Assembly (NCBI GenBank): GCA_002500925.1
Contig: DLTN01000122.1
Coordinates: forward strand, 1 to 7,289
From: Gemmatimonadales bacterium UBA7835
Lineage (GTDB): Bacteria > Gemmatimonadota > Gemmatimonadetes > Longimicrobiales > Gaopeijiaceae
Direction of reading: 5' to 3'
Length of the DNA: 7,289 nucleotides
In this document: piece by piece, positions 1 through 4,605 of the stretch
Layout of the letters: every line of letters begins with the position of its first letter
Numbering within the stretch: the stretch's first letter is position 1
Notes under the pieces: model-generated
The model's input: only the letters and a program-made list of their open reading frames with translations
Told to the model about the DNA's origin: nothing
The model's database searches: none
Position numbers and translations under genes: made by a program

Positions 1-532
1 CCTCAAGCGCATAAGCCGCGTCGGTTACGACTTGGTCCGAGGCTAGGATATTGCCCTGCACCGAATAGAAGATCCGGGTTCCGGGCACTTGGCCTTGGAT
101 GGAGCTTGAAGCTTCGCCGTTGTCTCCACCGGAAAAACCGATAGAGCGCCCTTGGTTGTCGATAATACCGAATTGTCGGCGCTCGATACTTGGGTCTTCG
201 CTGAGCATATCAAGAATCAGTCGAGGGTCAGTCCCGAGCTTAAGTTGCTCGTATATCAGGTTTTGGTTCTCGCGAGTGTTATCGACACCGGCTTGGGCTG
301 CTGCGACCCCGATACCTGGAACGACGATGGCCTGGATGTCCATTAGTCCCAGTGCTGGGAATCCTGCGAAGCGCCCCTGAGCCACGCAGGTCGCAGACGA
401 GACAACCACACGACCTGTATCTAAGTCGATGGCGATCACGGACCAAGTTGCCGAGGCAGCTGTTGGACTGGCTGCGAGTGATGCGATCACTGTGAAGAGG
501 GTAAAGGTCGAGGTTAACAGCAGACGGCGCAT
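1..532 (-). CDS. Secreted DUF1028 family protein (Ntn-hydrolase-like), 3' end cut by window edge
   Basis: I translated this frame by hand from the ATG at 532-530; 177 codons are present and the frame is open to the left edge, so the C-terminus is missing. An AGGAG Shine-Dalgarno (538-542) sits 5 bases upstream of the ATG. Residues 1-28 form a Sec signal peptide (MRRLL, hydrophobic core, ASA cleavage box). Mature protein starts TWSVIAIDLDTG, matching the 'T-F/W-S-I-V-A-x-D-x-x-T-G' opening of DUF1028. Further family-like blocks are VPGIGVAAAQAG (71-82), the helix-rich 'L..G.DP..IL..L..DP..E.RQ.G..D..GR...F.G' stretch (about 99-135), and YSVQGNILA (156-164). DUF1028 is placed in the Ntn-hydrolase superfamily, and its substrate is unknown. 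Signal cleavage would expose Thr29, a possible nucleophile (inference). It lies downstream of a strong terminator, so it is probably its own transcription unit. The family assignment is confident and the activity is not. Confidence 0.88.
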   Translation of the reverse strand, partial: MRRLLLTSTFTLFTVIASLAASPTAASATWSVIAIDLDTGRVVVSSATCVAQGRFAGFPALGLMDIQAIVVPGIGVAAAQAGVDNTRENQNLIYEQLKLGTDPRLILDMLSEDPSIERRQFGIIDNQGRSIGFSGGDNGEASSSIQGQVPGTRIFYSVQGNILASDQVVTDAAYALE

Positions 533-561
533 GGGATCTCCTAAGGTGAAGTCGGCAGAAG

Positions 562-589
562 ATTGTGTCTCGAAGTTGGCGTTTTGCAA
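562..589 (-). promoter_or_regulatory. Weak candidate sigma70-type promoter for the DUF1028 gene
   Basis: Read on the minus strand, TTGCAA (589-584, 4 of 6 to the -35 consensus) is followed after 16 bases by CACAAT (567-562, 4 of 6 to the -10 consensus). It falls in the only stretch where a promoter for the DUF1028 gene could lie between the upstream terminator and the start codon. The match is modest and the sigma-factor preferences of this organism are unknown, so this is a placement guess rather than a clear site. Confidence 0.22.
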
Positions 590-598
590 GTCGACGTT

Positions 599-639
599 AA
601 AAAAAGAAAGGCGGACAGGTCTCTGAGACCCATCCGCCT
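599..639 (-). terminator. Rho-independent terminator closing the four-gene operon
   Basis: On the minus strand the arms AGGCGGATGGGTCT and AGACCTGTCCGCCT enclose a 3-base loop (CAG). All 14 positions pair, twelve as Watson-Crick pairs and two as adjacent U-G/G-U wobbles. The stem is followed directly by TTTCTTTTTTT (last base at 599). It begins 26 bases after the stop codon of the small secreted protein gene (stop 668-666) and ends before the DUF1028 start, so it separates the operon from that gene. On the plus strand the tract is A-rich and the structure would not act as a terminator for that direction. Confidence 0.93.
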
Positions 640-665
640 GGAAACTTCCGTGTGATGGAATCGAC

Positions 666-1187
666 CTAGAGGTCGCCCTCTTCTTCTGCATGAATGGCTG
701 ACCAAGCTTCCACGAAGACGTCGATACTTGTCATGAGAGAAGATCCGATGGAATCTGCGGCACTAGCCCCAGAGCTCATTCCTACAGCCGTATGGAACCA
801 GGTCACAGCTTCAGGGAGCGTTATTTGGGTATCGCGAAGCATCTGAGCCGACTGCTGTACTCTGAGGCCTACGGAATAGGCGATTGATCCATCCAAGCCG
901 GATGCGCATTCGAGCGTCACACGTAGTTCCGGCATCGCTGGATTCGCGAGCATCTGTTCTTGGGTAAGCACTCCGACTTCGGATTCGGTCAACTTAAGAG
1001 ACACGTCACCTTCGTATGCAGCTGGCGTCGCACCTGCCATGTTGCAAGCATCGTTAGACTCAAGACGGATGAATACGCCTCCGAGATCTTCCAGGGTGTA
1101 TCGATTCCATTCGGTGTCCTGCGCTTCAACGGCAAAAGGTATCGCCAAGAAGCCTAGGACCGCGGTGAGCGCAAGAGTTCGCTTCAT
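666..1187 (-). CDS. Small secreted protein of unknown function (173 aa)
   Basis: This is the last gene of the operon. It starts 28 bases after the ankyrin gene stop, with GGAG (1195-1198) 7 bases before the ATG. Residues 1-22 are a clear Sec signal peptide (MKR, a hydrophobic core LALTAVLGFLAIPFAV, then VEA before Gln23). The mature part has two cysteines, Cys48 and Cys94, which could form a disulphide outside the cytoplasm. The layout is an N-terminal strand (YTLEDLGGVFIRLE, 30-43), a middle helix (LTQEQMLANPAMPELRVTLEC, ending at Cys94), a strand pair around YSVGLRVQQSAQMLRD (104-119), a TW motif (129-130) and a C-terminal helix (IGSSLMTSIDVFVEAWSAI). This order reminds me of a widespread uncharacterised secreted family in Gemmatimonadota-like genomes, but I cannot name a domain. 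There are no catalytic motifs. Its place behind the ankyrin gene and before the terminator suggests it serves the same envelope system. Confidence 0.85.
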   Translation of the reverse strand: MKRTLALTAVLGFLAIPFAVEAQDTEWNRYTLEDLGGVFIRLESNDACNMAGATPAAYEGDVSLKLTESEVGVLTQEQMLANPAMPELRVTLECASGLDGSIAYSVGLRVQQSAQMLRDTQITLPEAVTWFHTAVGMSSGASAADSIGSSLMTSIDVFVEAWSAIHAEEEGDL

Positions 1188-1215
1188 TCGATAACTCCGT
1201 TCTGCGCCTTAGCGC

Positions 1216-3135
1216 TTACTGATTCCGGCCTGTCCCGCAGGACTGACAGTTGTGGTTGTTGAGAGATCCTAGCTTTTCGAGTAGGGCTACTGTTACCGGT
1301 TGTGGTTGTGCCCGTTGCTCGGGACTATTCGCCATGTCTGCCGTGGTTTGGCCTCGACGGCTCATCAAGGTTACGTCAGCGCCTTGCTCTACCAAGTACG
1401 CGATTGTTTCGTTGTCGCCACGAGCTGCCGAGTGATGAATGGGTGTGAATCCATCCATGTCGCGCAGGTTTGGATCTACTCCGAGTTCCTCTACGAAGTA
1501 CCTCATCGCCGGTAGCCAGCCATCTGGGACACTACGGTGCTGCTGCGCAACGCGAGATGTGCCAAAGCCCACACCTGAAGCGGCATGGATCGGATGGACG
1601 GCGGGGCCACCTACTGGAACCTCCGGAAGACCTGATGGATCCAGTTCTTTTTCCGCGTCTATATCATCGGTACGAGCTCCTGGATTCCCCGCGTCGAAAT
1701 TTCTACGCCGGCTTGGAAGCTTTGTCGTCCAGATATCTGGATTTGCTCCGTAGGAATGCAGAAGGCGCATTGCAGTTACATCAGTTGCATATGCCGCGCG
1801 CCAAAATGGCGTCGCTCCTGTGAAGTCTACGCCCATGCGTCCCGCGTTGTATGCTGCGTACCAGACGTGAGTACTCGTCTGGGCGTTCGGGTCTGCTCCG
1901 GCTTCTAAGAGGACCTTGATCAGATCCAGGTATGACGTCGCCTGAGTGTGGTACATCTGTGGTTGTGGGTACCAGGTCCTCAGGGACCACTCGATGTTCA
2001 GTGTTGCAAAAAGAGGACCGACCCCGTCGTCGCTAACGAGATTAACGTCGGCGCCACGTTCGACGAGCATGTTGGCGAGATCGTAGTTACCGTTGATGAC
2101 AGCGATGAGCAGTGGGCTCGTCAGGTCACCACCCGTCACCTGATCAATATCTGCCCCATTGTCGAGTAGGATCTCTGCAGACTCAAGATGTCCCTGCCGG
2201 GCTGCGTAGTGCAGGGGGGTGAACCCCCCTTGGACGCCGATTTGCTCAGCAGACGACAGCGCTCTGATAGGAGGCTCGGCAGGTGTTTCGTCTGCTTGTT
2301 CCTCTTCGTCTGAGCTATCTGATTCCTCTTCATCGTCATTGAGTGACTGGTCTTCGAGGTCCTCGTCCCACTCTACGTCTTCTTCTGCGGACTGTGAGGA
2401 GTCAGGGGGCGTCTGCTGCTGTTGCCTCTGGAGTTGGGCGAACCGGTCTGCGTTGTCGTTTTGGACGACTTCCTCTCCTGCCTCTGCGGCTCTAACACGG
2501 GCCCGGTGTGCCCGGTCATCGCGGTCGTTAGCATCCAGCGACGTATAATCTTTGAGGGCGGTTTGGACTGAGGGGTCCGCACCCAGTTCTAGGAGTGCGG
2601 TCAGTGCGTCTGTCGAATTTCTTGCTGATGCAAAAACGAGCGGCGTCCGATTTTGGAATTCGTCCGGAGCGTCAAGATTCGCGCCTGCCTCTGCTAGCGC
2701 TCTTATCGTCTCCGCTGAGTTTGCTTGAGCAGCGAAGTGTATGGCTGTTACCCCGGTCGTTGTCCATTCGTCTGGGTCTGCTCCTGCCGCAGTCAACTTC
2801 GTGACGATTTCGGCATGACCTGATCTCGCCGCGAGGTGAAGCGGAGTATAGCCTCCAACTCGTGTTAGCGGTTTGACGGTTGCTCCAGCATACAGAAGAA
2901 CATCTATGATCTCACCGTGGTTGTTCATGGCCGCCCAGTGAAGGGCTGTAAGGCCATCGGTTTGAGCGGCGTTGACGTCAGCACCCTGCTGAAGAAGTGC
3001 TCGGACCTCAGCGATGTCGCCCGTCTGAGCGGCGTCAGCTACGGGTGACTCTTTTGGTTGGGTCGCGCCAGTCAGCAAGAGGCTCACACCTAGGATCGAG
3101 GTAAGCCTCTTAATGGTAGAGTTCTGCTTAAGCAT
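1216..3135 (-). CDS. Exported ankyrin-repeat protein with acidic linker and C-terminal CxxC
   Basis: The start ATG has GGAG (3142-3145) 6 bases upstream. Residues 1-26 look like a signal peptide (KQNSTIKR, then a hydrophobic LTSILGVSLLLTGATQ). No lipobox cysteine is present, so the product should be soluble or surface-associated rather than a lipoprotein. Ankyrin repeats form two groups. Repeats at about 32-60, 61-94, 95-127, 128-162 and 163-195 show GxTALHxAA and GADPN-type signatures. A second, looser group lies at 303-336, 337-370, 371-422 (with an aromatic insert), 438-471, 511-561 and 562-594, with a degenerate last copy at 595-623. Between the groups, 196-299 is low complexity: basic and Arg-rich, then QRQQQQ, then a strongly acidic Asp/Glu/Ser run at about 250-287. 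The protein ends in NCQSCG near 629-634. Ankyrin repeats bind proteins, so a scaffold role for the co-expressed cytochrome and HXXSHH protein is my inference. The fold is certain and the role is not. Confidence 0.92.
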   Translation of the reverse strand: MLKQNSTIKRLTSILGVSLLLTGATQPKESPVADAAQTGDIAEVRALLQQGADVNAAQTDGLTALHWAAMNNHGEIIDVLLYAGATVKPLTRVGGYTPLHLAARSGHAEIVTKLTAAGADPDEWTTTGVTAIHFAAQANSAETIRALAEAGANLDAPDEFQNRTPLVFASARNSTDALTALLELGADPSVQTALKDYTSLDANDRDDRAHRARVRAAEAGEEVVQNDNADRFAQLQRQQQQTPPDSSQSAEEDVEWDEDLEDQSLNDDEEESDSSDEEEQADETPAEPPIRALSSAEQIGVQGGFTPLHYAARQGHLESAEILLDNGADIDQVTGGDLTSPLLIAVINGNYDLANMLVERGADVNLVSDDGVGPLFATLNIEWSLRTWYPQPQMYHTQATSYLDLIKVLLEAGADPNAQTSTHVWYAAYNAGRMGVDFTGATPFWRAAYATDVTAMRLLHSYGANPDIWTTKLPSRRRNFDAGNPGARTDDIDAEKELDPSGLPEVPVGGPAVHPIHAASGVGFGTSRVAQQHRSVPDGWLPAMRYFVEELGVDPNLRDMDGFTPIHHSAARGDNETIAYLVEQGADVTLMSRRGQTTADMANSPEQRAQPQPVTVALLEKLGSLNNHNCQSCGTGRNQ

Positions 3136-3174
3136 GTTTTTCTCCGAGAATTCTCACTTTCTACCAGTTCGACC

Positions 3175-4563
3175 TTAGATCGCGAATGTACCGGTACTGT
3201 TTCCGAAGGATTCGAGATCGTTTACGCCCATCTTGTGGAGCAGGGATAGGAAGACATTAGCCATTGGTGTCCCTTGGGCGGCACGTATGTGGTTCTCACC
3301 TTCGAGTAGGCCGTTAGCACCACCCACCATGAATAGAGGACAGCGTATATGGTTGTGTAGGTTCGAGTCAGCCATCGCCGATCCATACATAACCATCGTT
3401 TTGTCTAGGAGGGTACTGTCGCCCTCTGAAACTGCGGCCAGCTTGTCGAGGAAGTAGGGAAGCATCGACACGTGATACGTGTTGATTTTCGCGAAGTCTC
3501 GCACGCGTTCCTCACGTCCGCCGTGATGGGACGCCGCATGGTACGGTGTGTCCGATCCAGATTCGAGGTAGACACGTGGTGAAGCGTCACGGCCGACTTT
3601 CAGCGAGAACACCCGGGTCGTATCGGACATGAACGCTAGTACCTGAAGATCGAACATGAGGCGCATGTGTTCGGCAAAGTCGTCAGGAACTCCCACCGGG
3701 GCTTCTGGGATTTGACGCTCCTGTCCGGACATGTTTTGCGCTTCGATGCGCTGTATGCGCTGCTCAAGCTCTCGAATGTTAGTCGTGTAGAGATCTAATC
3801 TATGCTGATCAGCTGCTCCTAGATCACGACGCAGGCCCGACATCTCACCCATGACCCAGTCGAGGATCGAGCGATCCGTCGCTAGGCGCTCTGCGCGCTG
3901 CTCCGGAGTACCACCTGCCCCAAAGAGCTGTTCGAAGACCGCTCGTGGATCACGTATCATCGGCAGCGGCTGAGTCGGGGATGCCCAAGAAATGGTGTCG
4001 GTGTATACGCAAGAGTACCCGTATGCGCACCCTCCTGCCTGATCGATGTGCTCAATTGTAAGTTGCATCGACTCGATCGGCGTTTCACCAGCCATGCTCT
4101 GCGCGTAGACCTGGTCAAACGAAGGGCCTGCAAAGACGTCTGATCCCTGTGTCTGCTTAGGATGTGCTTGCGTCAGGAACACTGCCGCTGTTCGGAAGTG
4201 GTCTCCGCCGATCTCTGCGGGTGAGAAAGCATCGGCCATCCGGGCATCAGTATCAGATACGATGGTCAGATATTTCCTGTACTGCTCTAGCGGATTCATC
4301 GATGAGAGGGACAAGTCAAAGTCCTTCCCCTCTTCTTTTGGTGACCACAGCCCTAGCGAGGCGCCAAGATCGTTACATCCGGCAGCACCATGAACATTCT
4401 CGATGGCGACAAGACGCGTGCTGTCTGCTGAGCGGCCTGCTTCTGTTGCACTTAGGGGACGGCTTGCAGGCACCATTGCATCAAGAAGCGGAAGGCCCAT
4501 TGAGGCACCCATGCCTTTGAGCATCGTACGGCGTGAGATGTGTTTTCCGGTGATGAAATCCAT
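3175..4563 (-). CDS. Tat-exported HXXSHH (DUF1552) family protein
   Basis: The ATG is preceded by AAAAGG (4572-4577) at 8 bases. The N-terminus has a twin-arginine signal (SRRTMLKG from residue 10, then GASMGLPLLDAMVPA), so the protein is probably exported folded by Tat. The length of 462 aa is normal for PF07586. The family-naming HXXSHH motif is present as HAASHH at 342-347. Other family blocks are GDHFRTAAVFLT (120-131), with Asp121 and His122, and MYGSAMADSNLHNH (392-405), with Asp399, His403 and His405. These His/Asp clusters resemble metal sites of alkaline-phosphatase-like proteins, which is inference; no reaction has been shown for the family that I know of. A helical, partly coiled-coil stretch lies at about 220-280 (RLATDRSILDW, then LRDLEQRIQRIEAQ-like heptads). 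DUF1552 genes commonly sit beside DUF1592-type cytochrome genes, as here, 36 bases downstream. It probably works with that protein in the periplasm. Confidence 0.95.
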   Translation of the reverse strand: MDFITGKHISRRTMLKGMGASMGLPLLDAMVPASRPLSATEAGRSADSTRLVAIENVHGAAGCNDLGASLGLWSPKEEGKDFDLSLSSMNPLEQYRKYLTIVSDTDARMADAFSPAEIGGDHFRTAAVFLTQAHPKQTQGSDVFAGPSFDQVYAQSMAGETPIESMQLTIEHIDQAGGCAYGYSCVYTDTISWASPTQPLPMIRDPRAVFEQLFGAGGTPEQRAERLATDRSILDWVMGEMSGLRRDLGAADQHRLDLYTTNIRELEQRIQRIEAQNMSGQERQIPEAPVGVPDDFAEHMRLMFDLQVLAFMSDTTRVFSLKVGRDASPRVYLESGSDTPYHAASHHGGREERVRDFAKINTYHVSMLPYFLDKLAAVSEGDSTLLDKTMVMYGSAMADSNLHNHIRCPLFMVGGANGLLEGENHIRAAQGTPMANVFLSLLHKMGVNDLESFGNSTGTFAI

Positions 4564-4575
4564 CTTTGTTGCCTT

Positions 4576-4605
4576 TTCGAGGTTAGTTGCTATTCGAAGT
4601 TAGTT
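4576..4605. repeat. Imperfect 13-base tandem repeat between cytochrome and DUF1552 genes
   Basis: TTCGAGGTTAGTT (4576-4588) and TTCGAAGTTAGTT (4593-4605) differ at one base and are separated by GCTA, giving a 17-base period. The second copy contains the TAA stop of the cytochrome gene (4602-4600). The first copy overlaps the upstream edge of the DUF1552 Shine-Dalgarno. It looks like a local duplication that created much of the 36-base spacer. Confidence 0.6.

Noticed and set aside
99..626. Open plus-strand frames at 99-380, 152-346 and 429-626
   Set aside because: They lie opposite the DUF1028 gene, whose minus-strand frame has a signal peptide, a good Shine-Dalgarno and family motifs. The plus-strand products show no family resemblance. 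The 429-626 frame also runs through the terminator.
1203..1214. Small hairpin GCGC-TAAG-GCGC between the ankyrin and small secreted genes
   Set aside because: A 4-bp stem without a T-run cannot be called a terminator, and the 28-base gap with a good Shine-Dalgarno fits continued operon reading.
2219..2548. Plus-strand 109-residue serine-rich frame
   Set aside because: It is the antisense of the acidic Asp/Glu-coding stretch of the ankyrin gene; the serine richness is a by-product of complementary codons.
3146..3155. Perfect 10-base palindrome GAGAATTCTC beside the ankyrin Shine-Dalgarno
   Set aside because: As RNA it would give only a 3-bp stem with a 4-base loop, and as an operator it would sit inside an operon; more likely chance.
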